NCBI GenBank assembly: GCA_903919315.1
Contig: CAIXHP010000030.1
Location: 62,001-126,000 of the forward strand
DNA from: an uncultured Pseudomonadota bacterium
Lineage (GTDB): Bacteria > Pseudomonadota > Alphaproteobacteria > UBA9219
Length of the DNA: 64,000 bases
Direction of reading: 5' to 3'
In this document: piece by piece, positions 1-7,337 of the stretch
Numbering within the stretch: position 1 is the first letter of the stretch
Layout of the letters: the number at the start of each line of letters is the position of its first letter
Program-made: the position numbers and the translations under genes
Notes under the pieces: model-generated
Told to the model about the DNA's origin: nothing
Seen by the model: only the letters and a program-made list of their open reading frames with translations
Database searches by the model: none

Positions 1-2
1 TC

Positions 3-317
3 CTGCTGCCTGATCGGGCAATCCTCCCCCAGCTTGCCCCCGAACAAAACGAACACCTGATCCACGCCTTGCTCTGCGCCCATAAATGGCAAAAGATCAT
101 CAGCACCAGCAAAATGGAAACCACCGAAGCGTTGGCCAGAAAAATGGGCATTTCGCATGCTTACGTTTGCCGTGTTTTGCGGCTCAATCTTTTGGCGCCG
201 GATATTCGGCGGGATATTCTCGATGGCCGCCAACCGAAAGGCCTTCGCGTCATCGATATTCTCCAGCCGTTTCCTCTCGTCTGGGACGATCAGCGCAAAC
301 ATCTGGGGTTTGCGTAG
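3..317 (+). CDS. C-terminal fragment of a large serine recombinase (cut by window edge)
   Basis: The reading frame is open from base 3 to the stop at 317, so this is the end of a longer gene. The last 100 or so residues contain a helix-turn-helix (residues TTEALARKMGISHAYVCRVLRL) followed by LAPDIRRDILDGRQP. That combination closes the C-terminal region of many alphaproteobacterial phage and island serine recombinases, which cut and rejoin DNA at attachment sites. The catalytic N-terminal domain is outside the window and cannot be checked. Phage genes begin about 220 bases downstream on the same strand, so this may be the prophage integrase. Identification rests on remembered family resemblance only. 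Confidence 0.7.
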   Translation: MLPDRAILPQLAPEQNEHLIHALLCAHKWQKIISTSKMETTEALARKMGISHAYVCRVLRLNLLAPDIRRDILDGRQPKGLRVIDILQPFPLVWDDQRKHLGFA

Positions 318-331
318 TTCCAAACCATGTC

Positions 332-400
332 GTTAACCAAAATTAATACTTGTAAATAAAGCATTTTTTGTTCCAACGCCATTTTACAGGGGTTAACCAA
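332..400. repeat. Two copies of GTTAACCAA, 60 bases apart
   Basis: The nine-base word GTTAACCAA occurs at 332-340 and 392-400, exactly 60 bases start to start, in the AT-rich gap behind the recombinase gene. Each is preceded by a TTCCAA word. They could be operator or recombinase arm sites, or chance. The rest of the 318-541 gap is AT-rich with no convincing ORF. Confidence 0.25.
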
Positions 401-541
401 TGCATCTACTTGATAACATGGACTAAAACGAACATTTTTATTGATTTTTACGACTCTAGCGTGTATTTATTACGGAAACGCAACGATAAGAACGTGGTCT
501 ATCGACCTACCCTTTTTAGGTTTTTCGGTGGGATATTTTCT

Positions 542-1210
542 ATGCTGGGATTTGACAAAGACCATTATTCGCTAATCGAATTAGCCGAGCGCTGGAAGAT
601 TCCCTTCAAGGAAATGGAATATCACACGGAGCGCGATCGCCTGGAAGTTCATACATGGCTGGGTGATGTCGTGGCCATACGCCACGTCTTGGCGAGAACA
701 GCCGATGGAGAAGAGCTGCCGGTTCAAAAAGGCATCATCAGCCTCAACGGCTATTATATCGTCGCGGGCGACGAGTTGCGGAAGATGTACCGCGCGCCAG
801 GCATTCCAGAAATCAGAAAATTCCATTCACTTGATCGCAGAGAAATTTATACGCTCTATCCTCTGCAAGAATCCTACAAGACCAGTCTATCGGCGCTGGA
901 AGTAAGCCGCGCCGAACGTGATCGCTTCGAGGCCAACCCTAAGATCCGTGCGCGCATCGTACCCAAGAACAAAACGCGCGCTTCCTCCACGGCGGTGGGT
1001 GGCAGACCCAGCGTCATGAATCTTGTCGTGCGCCATTTCGAAGATCGGGCAACGCAAGGCCGTTTAAAAGAGACGCTTTCCGCCGAGTCCGTTTATCTTG
1101 AAACATGGGCGCATAAAAAGCTCGGCCCTGACGCGCCCGTTGCCAAGACCATCGCCAACAAAATCGGCCCTTCATTCACGTCATACAAAGCGGAAGGCAC
1201 CCACGGTTGA
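542..1210 (+). CDS. Hypothetical phage early protein
   Basis: I do not recognise a family. The ATG at 542 is preferred over the long upstream extension because a GGTGGG purine tract precedes it and the upstream residues look non-coding. The protein has 222 residues, is soluble, and is rich in charged residues, with a basic middle stretch around residues 135-165 (RIVPKNKTRASS and neighbours) that could contact nucleic acid. There is no signal peptide or membrane segment. It lies between the recombinase fragment and the AlpA-like regulator, so a role in lysogeny control or early phage functions is a reasonable guess from position alone. Confidence 0.6.
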   Translation: MLGFDKDHYSLIELAERWKIPFKEMEYHTERDRLEVHTWLGDVVAIRHVLARTADGEELPVQKGIISLNGYYIVAGDELRKMYRAPGIPEIRKFHSLDRREIYTLYPLQESYKTSLSALEVSRAERDRFEANPKIRARIVPKNKTRASSTAVGGRPSVMNLVVRHFEDRATQGRLKETLSAESVYLETWAHKKLGPDAPVAKTIANKIGPSFTSYKAEGTHG

Positions 1211-1280
1211 ATACCTACGGCGCCGGAGATTTCGGTGATGCCGAATCATTTTTACGCAGAAATCTTCAAAACCAATAAAT

Positions 1281-1385
1281 CCCGAAACCCACCCAAAACC
1301 TTCCCGAAACCTCGGAAGCCTGTTTCTAGCGACAAATCAAGGCATGGCGAAACCGTTTTAGGAGAGTTTAAGGCTCTGTTTCGGG
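1281..1385. promoter_or_regulatory. Repeated CCCGAAAC half-sites upstream of the AlpA-like gene
   Basis: CCCGAAAC occurs at 1281-1288 and 1303-1310, 22 bases apart (about two helical turns), and its inverse GTTTCGGG at 1378-1385. The inverse copy directly precedes a TAAAAT box at 1388-1393 that could be a -10 element, although no good -35 is visible. The arrangement suggests repressor operators for the early transcript starting with the gene at 1440. The 1211-1439 gap has no other feature that I see. Confidence 0.35.
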
Positions 1386-1439
1386 CATAAAATTTGTGAA
1401 CATTAAAGGGTCTCACGCAACATCTCGCGGAGACCAAAA

Positions 1440-1670
1440 ATGGAAGAAGCTCACCTCAACGTTTATCAACTGTCAAAGCGGTGGGGGCTGTCGCCCGGCA
1501 CGCTGGATCATTGGCGGCGTTACGGCAAAGGCCCCCGCTTTCTCAAGATCGGCGGGCATGTCCTCTACCGACTGTGTGACATCACGGCCTATGAAGAACA
1601 ACAAGTACGTCAGACGACCGTCAAACATTCTGGCGTCCCGTTGAACGCTGAAGACGCACGCGCAGCCTGA
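1440..1670 (+). CDS. AlpA/excisionase-type helix-turn-helix protein
   Basis: This 76-residue protein has a winged helix-turn-helix of the MerR/AlpA/excisionase kind: LSKRWGLSPGTLDHWRRYGKGP followed by the wing residues FLKIGGHVLYR and DITAYE. Small proteins of this shape act as phage excisionases or regulators of the integrase promoter. A good ribosome site (GCGGAGA) lies about eight bases before the ATG. CCCGAAAC repeats upstream may be its own binding sites. Which DNA it binds cannot be told from sequence. Confidence 0.75.
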   Translation: MEEAHLNVYQLSKRWGLSPGTLDHWRRYGKGPRFLKIGGHVLYRLCDITAYEEQQVRQTTVKHSGVPLNAEDARAA

Positions 1671-1810
1671 TCCATCATCGTGTTCGTTGCGTCCCCACAC
1701 TATCCGACGATCAAGTCTGATCTGAGACAGATGCATCGCCCTGTCGAGCATCCGTGCGGTGGGTGGCGTGGTGTGCTCATAACACTATTCTTGCCTCAGG
1801 GGGTCGCCAC

Positions 1811-2815
1811 ATGAATGCGAACCCATGGAGCAAGTTTTTCTGGAACGATTGGGAAAATGATCCATCGCTGCGTCTGTGCTCTTTTGCAGCACAGGGCTTT
1901 TGGATGCGGCTTCTCTGTCTCGCGGCAAAATCCAACCCAACCGGCTTCGTAGCCGTGGCAGGACGACCTTGTTCCTCGACGGACATCGCGCGCTTAAGCG
2001 GTGTTTCCGAACAGGAGGTTGAATCGCTACTCGGCGAGCTTTCACGGAACGGCGTTTTTTCCCGCGACGCACAGGGTCGCATTTATTGCCGCCGCATGGT
2101 GCGCGACAACCGCAAACGTCAAAAACTGCGTCAAAACGGCGCGAAAGGAGGACAAGCCAGCTTCTTGAATGGCAAAGGTATTTTTGCGCCGACCGAGCAA
2201 AATATCGAGCAGCCGTCCGAGCAAGGCTCCGAGCCCCAGAAGCCAGAGTCCAGAGTCCATAAGCCAGAATCTAAACCCCCTGTAGGCCCCCCAGCGAAAC
2301 CGAAAGCCGAAGTCAGCGCCCTAGCAGCCGACTGGTCGCTGCCCGAAGATTGGCGGGATGTCGCCAAATCTCGCGGCTGGGCTGACTCCGCCATTGAGCA
2401 GCAGGCTATGCGGTTCAAACAGTATTTTGGTTTTGGAAAAGGCAGCGGCATTCGGCGCAGCGATAAAGGCTGGCGTCAGGCATGGCTGAATTGGCTTGAT
2501 CGCGAACTTCGGATCCGTCCCGATGCAGCGACAGTTGGTCAAAGCGAGACGCCAATACAGCGACCGAACTATCCGCCATTGCCGGAAGATCTACGCGCAA
2601 AACTCAAAGACCATTACGTCTTCAAGGAAACCGTCATCCAGCGGTGGTTGCTACCATGTACGTTCGATCTCGACAGAGGCGTCGTTTATGCGCCCAGCGG
2701 GTTCCACGCCAGCTATCTCGAAAATCACTACGGCGACGCGTTCTTTCGTGCGGTGGGTCGAAACTTCAAATTTCTCGTCAAGCCAAGGGAGGATGTCCAT
2801 GGCATGGCGAAGTGA
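1811..2815 (+). CDS. Phage replication-initiation-like protein with N-terminal HTH and DnaA-N-like C-terminus
   Basis: The chosen ATG at 1811 follows an AGGGGG ribosome site; the frame extends upstream but without protein-like sequence. The 334-residue product starts with MNANPWSKFFWNDWENDP, an N-terminus seen in phage replication or replisome-organiser proteins. Residues 35-85 look like a winged helix (SSTDIARLSGVSEQEVESLL). A proline, glutamate and serine-rich linker follows at about 125-165. The last 60 residues (WLLPCTFDLDRGVVYAPSGFH, then an aromatic and charged helix) resemble the N-terminal domain of DnaA, which recruits the replicative helicase. Together this suggests origin binding and helicase loading for the phage. 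It is followed by the RuvC-like gene on the same strand. Confidence 0.6.
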   Translation: MNANPWSKFFWNDWENDPSLRLCSFAAQGFWMRLLCLAAKSNPTGFVAVAGRPCSSTDIARLSGVSEQEVESLLGELSRNGVFSRDAQGRIYCRRMVRDNRKRQKLRQNGAKGGQASFLNGKGIFAPTEQNIEQPSEQGSEPQKPESRVHKPESKPPVGPPAKPKAEVSALAADWSLPEDWRDVAKSRGWADSAIEQQAMRFKQYFGFGKGSGIRRSDKGWRQAWLNWLDRELRIRPDAATVGQSETPIQRPNYPPLPEDLRAKLKDHYVFKETVIQRWLLPCTFDLDRGVVYAPSGFHASYLENHYGDAFFRAVGRNFKFLVKPREDVHGMAK

Positions 2816-2892
2816 AATCCTGCTCAAGGTGCGCGGCCCACCGCATGACCTCCATTTTTGTTCATCAGCAAACTCAAAAACAGAGGTTCATC

Positions 2893-3420
2893 ATGTCCGC
2901 TTTACCCGTTCCATTTAACAATTCATACGCTCTCTCTTCGCCCGTTCGGCATTGCTCGCTGCTCGCCATCACGCTTGGCCTGCAAACAGGCTGGGCCGTT
3001 CATGAACGCAACGGCACCATCAAATTTGATTGCAAGCCTTTTCGCTCCTCGGAATATGAAGGTGAAGGCATGAAGTTTGTGCGGTTCCGTTACTGGCTCG
3101 ATGAAATCTCCAAAAAATACGGCAGCTTCGATGCGGTGGTTTTTGCCGATATTCAGCACCATTCAAGCATGCAGAGCGCCATCGTTTACGGTGGTTTCCT
3201 TGGCCACCTCACTGGATGGTGCGACTGGCGGCAAATTCCCTACATCGGCGCGTCCATGGCCGATGTTCACAAACTTGTGACCGGCGGCGACGGTATCGAT
3301 CAACAGAGCCTGATCGATGCCCTGCGGCGCAAAGGTTTTATCAATGTCAGCCGCGACACGGCGGGCGCGTTGGCCGTTCTCGATTGGGCTTTGCATTACA
3401 AAGCGCGGGGGAACGCATGA
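2893..3420 (+). CDS. RuvC-like phage protein with altered catalytic positions
   Basis: The ATG at 2893 follows an AGAGG ribosome site; upstream sequence in frame is not protein-like. The 175-residue product has the RuvC/RNase H-like layout of a family common in alphaproteobacterial phages, including TGWA near the N-terminus and VYGGFLGHLTGW in the middle. The acidic residues expected for two-metal catalysis are replaced: the usual DLG is TLG, the usual EE pair is AD before the IQHHS stretch, and the C-terminal ADA is AGA. RuvC-type enzymes cut Holliday junctions; this one may bind but not cut. It overlaps the next gene by ATGA. Confidence 0.7.
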   Translation: MSALPVPFNNSYALSSPVRHCSLLAITLGLQTGWAVHERNGTIKFDCKPFRSSEYEGEGMKFVRFRYWLDEISKKYGSFDAVVFADIQHHSSMQSAIVYGGFLGHLTGWCDWRQIPYIGASMADVHKLVTGGDGIDQQSLIDALRRKGFINVSRDTAGALAVLDWALHYKARGNA

Positions 3421-3626
3421 AGTGGCTGCCCCCTGGTTTCGGCGAGGAACGTGTCCCCGTCGAAGACATCAAGCGCGACGGCTGGCGCGAACAAGGCATC
3501 CTTGTCGTGTCGATTGCGGACAGCCGTCTGACGTGGCCGGAAAAAGAGCTTCTCTGCCAGATCGGCGAGAAGCTCTACGGCAAAACTGAAATCCCCATCA
3601 TGAACAAGAGGCGCGAAAATGACTAA
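3417..3626 (+). CDS. Small conserved phage protein following the RuvC-like gene
   Basis: This gene starts at the ATGA overlapping the stop of the RuvC-like gene, showing translational coupling. The 69-residue product is acidic to neutral and contains VPVEDIKRDGWREQGILVVS and WPEKELLCQIGEKLYG. Proteins of this sort sit in the same place in other alphaproteobacterial prophages, to my recollection, without known function. It overlaps the next gene by eight bases. Confidence 0.65.
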   Translation: MKWLPPGFGEERVPVEDIKRDGWREQGILVVSIADSRLTWPEKELLCQIGEKLYGKTEIPIMNKRREND

Positions 3627-4005
3627 ACGCTGGACGCCAAGCATGGTCGCCGACCAACTCGAAGATGCCATTGCAACTCTCAGAAAACTGCCGCCGGTGG
3701 TGGTTCAAGGGTATTTTACCGTATGGCCGAAGATCAAATACACAGAGCTTGAGGTTTTGCAGCAGGAAAAGCTGCCCATCAAACTGCGCCCGCGCACAGA
3801 AGAGATCACCCGTCTTGAAGAAACTCTATCATGGATGGGTTGTCTTGAAGTCGACGAGCGCAAGATTCTCTGGCGACGCGCTGCAAATGTGCGGTGGAAA
3901 AGGATTTGTGCCGAGTTCGGGATTGTGCGTGCGACTGCGCATCGCCATTGGATGTTTGCATTGTGCAAGGTTGCTGATCACCTCAATCAACGTGACGGTC
4001 TTTAA
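3619..4005 (+). CDS. DUF6362-type phage protein, sigma-region-4-like fold predicted
   Basis: The 128-residue product carries the pattern of DUF6362 proteins: LPPVVVQGYFTVWP near residue 25-40, a helical middle (RLEETLSWMGCLEVDERKILW), then ICAEFGIVRATAHRHWMFAL, which looks like the recognition helices of a helix-turn-helix similar to sigma factor region 4. Members are found in the early regions of alphaproteobacterial prophages and are suspected to be regulators. It overlaps the preceding small gene and ends before a terminator-like structure at 4074-4115. Confidence 0.75.
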   Translation: MTKRWTPSMVADQLEDAIATLRKLPPVVVQGYFTVWPKIKYTELEVLQQEKLPIKLRPRTEEITRLEETLSWMGCLEVDERKILWRRAANVRWKRICAEFGIVRATAHRHWMFALCKVADHLNQRDGL

Positions 4006-4017
4006 CAAAGAAAATGA

Positions 4018-4060
4018 AAATGAGACATTTTTGTGCGAGACAAATGAAACATTTTTTGTC
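4018..4060. repeat. Direct repeat AATGArACATTTTTkGTs, two copies 23-24 bases apart
   Basis: Two near-identical words, AATGAGACATTTTTGTG and AATGAAACATTTTTTGTC, follow one another behind the DUF6362 gene, in an AT-rich stretch. They may be protein-binding iterons or a promoter region for the next gene. No function is shown by the sequence itself. Confidence 0.35.
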
Positions 4061-4073
4061 ACTTTTTAATTCA

Positions 4074-4115
4074 CGCTGCGGGGATTGCATCGCAATGCAT
4101 CCGGCGCAGCGTTTT
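4074..4115 (+). terminator. Terminator-like hairpin behind the early genes
   Basis: CGCTGCG at 4074-4080 pairs with CGCAGCG at 4105-4111 and is followed by four T. The long loop contains its own small stem (ATTGC/GCAAT). The T run is short, so termination may be partial. Confidence 0.4.
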
Positions 4116-4211
4116 CCCCACCCACAGTTCTGGATATTCGTGATGTTTTGCCGCGCGTTGAGCCGTCGGTTGCGCATGCGCATGTCCGGACGCAACCTCA
4201 AGGAGACCTCG

Positions 4212-4532
4212 ATGACCGATCCCCAGACCAACACGACCGATCCCAACGCCCAAGGCGCAGGCACAGATAGCACTACTGCCAACAGCGGCAACGGCAGCGA
4301 TACTGGCAGCCAATCCCAAACCGACACGTCCTCCACTCTCGAACAGGTCATCCAGAACTATGAAAGTGCGCTGACCGATTTCGACACAAAGCTGGCGGCT
4401 TTCAATGTCGCTCAGAGCGCTTTGACCACGGCGGCGCAAACCGTGGCCGCCTACAAGCAGCAGCTCGACACGCTTGACCAGCAAGAGGACAGCAAGTTCG
4501 ACCGCGTCAAACCGTATCTGCCCGCCGCCTGA
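4212..4532 (+). CDS. Hypothetical protein with disordered N-terminus and coiled coil
   Basis: The start at 4212 follows an AGGAG ribosome site. The first 45 residues are threonine, asparagine, glycine and serine rich and likely disordered; residues 45-100 (LEQVIQNYESALTDFDTKLA and on) form a heptad-like coiled coil. There is no signal peptide or membrane segment. I do not recognise a family. It stands alone between two terminator-like hairpins (4074-4115 and 4551-4580), so it is probably a separate transcription unit. Confidence 0.55.
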   Translation: MTDPQTNTTDPNAQGAGTDSTTANSGNGSDTGSQSQTDTSSTLEQVIQNYESALTDFDTKLAAFNVAQSALTTAAQTVAAYKQQLDTLDQQEDSKFDRVKPYLPAA

Positions 4533-4550
4533 GCCTGCGGCAGCCAAGCT

Positions 4551-4580
4551 GGTCTGGGCTGTGCGATCGCAGCCCAGACC
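4551..4580 (+). terminator. Perfect 11-bp GC-rich hairpin
   Basis: GGTCTGGGCTG at 4551-4561 pairs perfectly with CAGCCCAGACC at 4570-4580 around an eight-base loop. It lies 18 bases after the preceding stop codon. No T run follows, so it may be a stabilising 3' structure rather than a classic intrinsic terminator. Confidence 0.5.
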
Positions 4581-4721
4581 TCCGGCTCTTTGGCCAGCAA
4601 CCCCAGCCCATGGCAACGAATTGATGCCACAAGCCTTTGAAATCTTTTGGGTCCTTCCTGCCCGAAAGCGCAAGCGGGCGGGCAAGGCCCGGCAGTTTGA
4701 TAGCGTTAGCGAAATTAAACG

Positions 4722-4757
4722 GGTTACAGGCGGTTACAGGTTACGACGCCGGTTACA
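4722..4757. repeat. Four GGTTAC words in 35 bases ahead of the methyltransferase start
   Basis: GGTTAC occurs at 4722, 4732, 4739 and 4751, spaced 10, 7 and 12 bases, ending about 20 bases before the two overlapping start codons at 4779 and 4784. The cluster could be an operator or a leader structure controlling the methyltransferase. A methyltransferase binding its own leader is known for other C5 enzymes, but here this is speculation. Confidence 0.4.
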
Positions 4758-4778
4758 CCAAAAAGCACAGAGGACTGA

Positions 4779-6068
4779 ATGACATGGCTTTACCTTCCGC
4801 CAGACGCGATGACGCGCGCGGCGAAAAGCGAAGCCTGCGTGGACTTTCCCTCTGTGCCGGAGCCGGAGGACTTGATCTCGGCCTCCACATCGCCGCACAC
4901 GCCTATCGAACTGTGGGTTACGTCGAGCGGGACGCCTACGCTGCGGCCACTCTCGTGGCGCGGATGGAAGACCAGGGGCTGGATCGCGCACCTGTCTGGG
5001 ACAACGTTGCAACCTTCGATGGCCGAGCGTGGCGTGGCATCGTGGATCTCGTCCATGGTGGCTATCCATGCCAGCCCTTCAGCGTCGCCGGACGCAAGCT
5101 CGGCGACAAAGACCCGCGACATCTCTGGCCGCACATCGCCCGCATCGTCAGCGAGGTCGAACCGCCTCTCTGCTTCTTTGAAAATGTCGGCGGACATCTA
5201 CGACTGGGGTTCGAACAAGTCCACGATGACCTTCGATCAATGGGTTATGGCGTTAAGGCGGGCTTGTTTACAGCGGAGGAAGTCGGCGCGCCGCACAAGC
5301 GCGAACGGCTGTTCATCCTGGCTTACGCCAAGGGCGCAGGAGAGCAGCGAAAAACAGGAGACGTTCTTGAAGCGCAACGGCGACAGGTCAGCGCGTTGCT
5401 CCGGCTCGCTCACGGCGCAGACAGTTCTCTGGCCGACAGCTACGGCGATGGATGCAAAAGTGAAATACGCCCGCGCTCCGGAAAAAATGATCCGCAAGGA
5501 TCGCCGCAACGTACTGCGGACGCCAGGACTGGCGGAGACGGTTCTGCAACCGGAATCCTATCCGTACAGCAAAGAGGATCTGGAACTGGCGCTGCAGGGA
5601 AAACCCTACCGGACGACTCGCGTCCATTGGCCGACACCGCGCGCACAGGAACCAGGCAGCACAAGCTCGGATCACGGTCTCAGCCTCAACGAGGTGGGCA
5701 AGATGTGGTCGACGCCGCGCACATGCTCCGGAAAAAGATCAAGCGGGTCGAACCGTTCGGAACTGACGAAGGCTTGGTCGACGCCGACTGCGCGGGATTG
5801 GAAGGACGGCGTGCTGATCGACAACAAGACGGCGACACGGAGCAACCTTTCCCGCCAGGCCCCTCGGACGAAGCTGGCTGGCAGCGATTGCTCCTCCGCG
5901 CCCCGTACCTTGAACCCGCTGTTCGTGGAGGCTCTGATGGGCTGGCCCATCGGGTGGACAGATTGCGCCTCTGCGGCAACGGGGTTGTCCCGCTGGCTGC
6001 GGCTTATGCGTTCTACACTCTCTCAATTGAAGCTGAACTCTATCCCTGAGCAACCATGCCTGATTTAA
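4779..6068 (+). CDS. Candidate overlapping gene in the +2 frame of the methyltransferase (WPTPxARD-repeat protein)
   Basis: An uninterrupted 429-codon frame starts five bases before the methyltransferase ATG, behind the same AGAGGA ribosome site, and ends inside the next gene by 13 bases. Its product contains the tryptophan-threonine-proline repeats WPTATAMD, WPTPRAQE, WSTPRTCS and WSTPTARDWKDG at roughly residues 217, 284, 310 and 333, then LNPLFVEALMGWPIGWTD. Proteins of this look are often annotated in phages as hypothetical. Part of the conservation must be a shadow of the methyltransferase (for example HASPS mirrors the PCQPFS motif). From about 5440 to 5860, however, the codon choice and amino-acid make-up of this frame look more protein-like than the methyltransferase frame. 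Expression is unproven. Confidence 0.4.
   Translation: MTWLYLPPDAMTRAAKSEACVDFPSVPEPEDLISASTSPHTPIELWVTSSGTPTLRPLSWRGWKTRGWIAHLSGTTLQPSMAERGVASWISSMVAIHASPSASPDASSATKTRDISGRTSPASSARSNRLSASLKMSADIYDWGSNKSTMTFDQWVMALRRACLQRRKSARRTSANGCSSWLTPRAQESSEKQETFLKRNGDRSARCSGSLTAQTVLWPTATAMDAKVKYARAPEKMIRKDRRNVLRTPGLAETVLQPESYPYSKEDLELALQGKPYRTTRVHWPTPRAQEPGSTSSDHGLSLNEVGKMWSTPRTCSGKRSSGSNRSELTKAWSTPTARDWKDGVLIDNKTATRSNLSRQAPRTKLAGSDCSSAPRTLNPLFVEALMGWPIGWTDCASAATGLSRWLRLMRSTLSQLKLNSIPEQPCLI
4784..6049 (+). CDS. DNA C5-cytosine methyltransferase
   Basis: This 421-residue enzyme transfers a methyl group from S-adenosylmethionine to C5 of cytosine in DNA. Motif I (LSLCAGAGGLDLGL, about 21-34), the acidic motif II (YVERD), motif IV with catalytic Cys96 (GYPCQPFS), motif VI (FFENVGG) and motif VIII (APHKRERLFILAY) are in order, and the C-terminal GNGVVPLAAAYAF is motif X. 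The region from about 185 to 365, where the target-recognition domain should be, is low complexity with repeated LADS/LADT-G words. Over exactly this region the +2 frame encodes a second recognisable repeat protein (see 4779-6068). The start is ATG 4784, with AGAGGA upstream shared by both frames. It belongs to the phage modification block. Confidence 0.9.
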   Translation: MALPSARRDDARGEKRSLRGLSLCAGAGGLDLGLHIAAHAYRTVGYVERDAYAAATLVARMEDQGLDRAPVWDNVATFDGRAWRGIVDLVHGGYPCQPFSVAGRKLGDKDPRHLWPHIARIVSEVEPPLCFFENVGGHLRLGFEQVHDDLRSMGYGVKAGLFTAEEVGAPHKRERLFILAYAKGAGEQRKTGDVLEAQRRQVSALLRLAHGADSSLADSYGDGCKSEIRPRSGKNDPQGSPQRTADARTGGDGSATGILSVQQRGSGTGAAGKTLPDDSRPLADTARTGTRQHKLGSRSQPQRGGQDVVDAAHMLRKKIKRVEPFGTDEGLVDADCAGLEGRRADRQQDGDTEQPFPPGPSDEAGWQRLLLRAPYLEPAVRGGSDGLAHRVDRLRLCGNGVVPLAAAYAFYTLSIEAELYP

Positions 6069-7282
6069 AAACCCGCATGGCCGAGCGCATTGAGCTTTGG
6101 CCGGTGGAAAGGCTCGTTCCCTACGACAAAAATCCGCGCACCCATTCGGCGGAGCAGATCGCCCAGATTGCCGCCAGCATCACAGAATTCGGCTTTCTCA
6201 ATCCTATTCTGGTCGACACGGCGTCTGGGATCATCGCCGGTCATGGAAGGTTGCAGGCCGCGAAACAGTTGGCGCTCTCTGTCGTTCCCGTTGTTGTTCT
6301 TGATCACCTGAGCGAAGCGCAGAAACGCGCTTATGTGATCGCTGACAACAAACTGGCGTTGAACGCCGGATGGGACGAGACTCTTTTGCGTTCCGAGCTT
6401 GAGGCTCTGGAAGAAGAAGGCTTCGATCTGCCGCTAGTCGGTTTCTCTGACGAAGAGCTAGCCGATCTGCTAGCTGATCCTGACGCTGCATCCGGCAACA
6501 CAGACGAGGATGCGGTGCCGGAGGTTCCCGCCGAACCCGTCACGAAACCTGGCGACCTTTATATTCTCGACAACCATCGTTTGCTGTGCGGCGATAGCAC
6601 CGTTCTGGCCAATGTCGAACGAGTCCTCGACGGTGCGCTGGCCGACATGGTGTTCACGGATCCGCCTTACAATGTCGATTACGGCAACACCGCCAAGGAC
6701 AAGATGCGCGGCAACAACCGCACCATCATGAACGACAATCTCGGCGACGGGTTCGAACAGTTTCTCTACGACGCTTGCGTCAACATGCTGGCTGTCTGTA
6801 AGGGCGCGATCTATATCTGCATGTCGTCGAGCGAGTTGCACACACTGCAAAAAGCGTTCGTCGCCGCTGGCGGCAAATGGTCGACATTTGTCATCTGGGC
6901 AAAGAACACCTTTACGTTGGGTCGGTCTGATTATCAGCGTCAGTACGAACCGATCCTCTATGGCTGGAAACAAGGGATCGACCATTTCTGGTGCGGCGCG
7001 CGCGATCAAGGCGATGTGTGGTTCGTCAACAAACCTCGCGTCAACGACCTGCACCCGACCATGAAGCCTGTCGAGCTGGTGGAACGCGCCGTGCGCAACA
7101 GCAGCAAGAGCCGTGACATTGTTCTCGATTGCTTCGGCGGCTCCGGTACCACGCTGATCGCTTGTGAAAAAACCGGACGGCAGGCACGGTTGATCGAGCT
7201 TGATCCGAAATATTGCGATGTGATTGTTCAACGTTGGGAGGAGTTTACAGGAAAGAAGGCGGAAAGATTGCCAACCTGTTAA
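6056..7282 (+). CDS. ParB-domain/DNA N-methyltransferase fusion
   Basis: The 408-residue protein has a ParB/Srx-like nuclease-fold domain at about 10-105 (LVPYDKNPRTHS, then GIIAGHGRLQAAK) joined to an N4/N6-type DNA methyltransferase. The catalytic DPPY is at 202-205 and the S-adenosylmethionine loop DCFGGSGTT at about 358-366, the order of beta-class amino-methyltransferases. Such fusions are widespread in phages of alphaproteobacteria and probably protect phage DNA from host restriction. Target specificity is not visible. It overlaps the end of the +2 frame at 6068 and lies just after the C5 methyltransferase, so the phage carries two modification enzymes in tandem. Confidence 0.9.
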   Translation: MPDLKTRMAERIELWPVERLVPYDKNPRTHSAEQIAQIAASITEFGFLNPILVDTASGIIAGHGRLQAAKQLALSVVPVVVLDHLSEAQKRAYVIADNKLALNAGWDETLLRSELEALEEEGFDLPLVGFSDEELADLLADPDAASGNTDEDAVPEVPAEPVTKPGDLYILDNHRLLCGDSTVLANVERVLDGALADMVFTDPPYNVDYGNTAKDKMRGNNRTIMNDNLGDGFEQFLYDACVNMLAVCKGAIYICMSSSELHTLQKAFVAAGGKWSTFVIWAKNTFTLGRSDYQRQYEPILYGWKQGIDHFWCGARDQGDVWFVNKPRVNDLHPTMKPVELVERAVRNSSKSRDIVLDCFGGSGTTLIACEKTGRQARLIELDPKYCDVIVQRWEEFTGKKAERLPTC

Positions 7283-7337
7283 GAAAATCTTCACTACGGC
7301 TGCAATAACCTGTAGGTTGAAGAGCATAGGAGACGGC

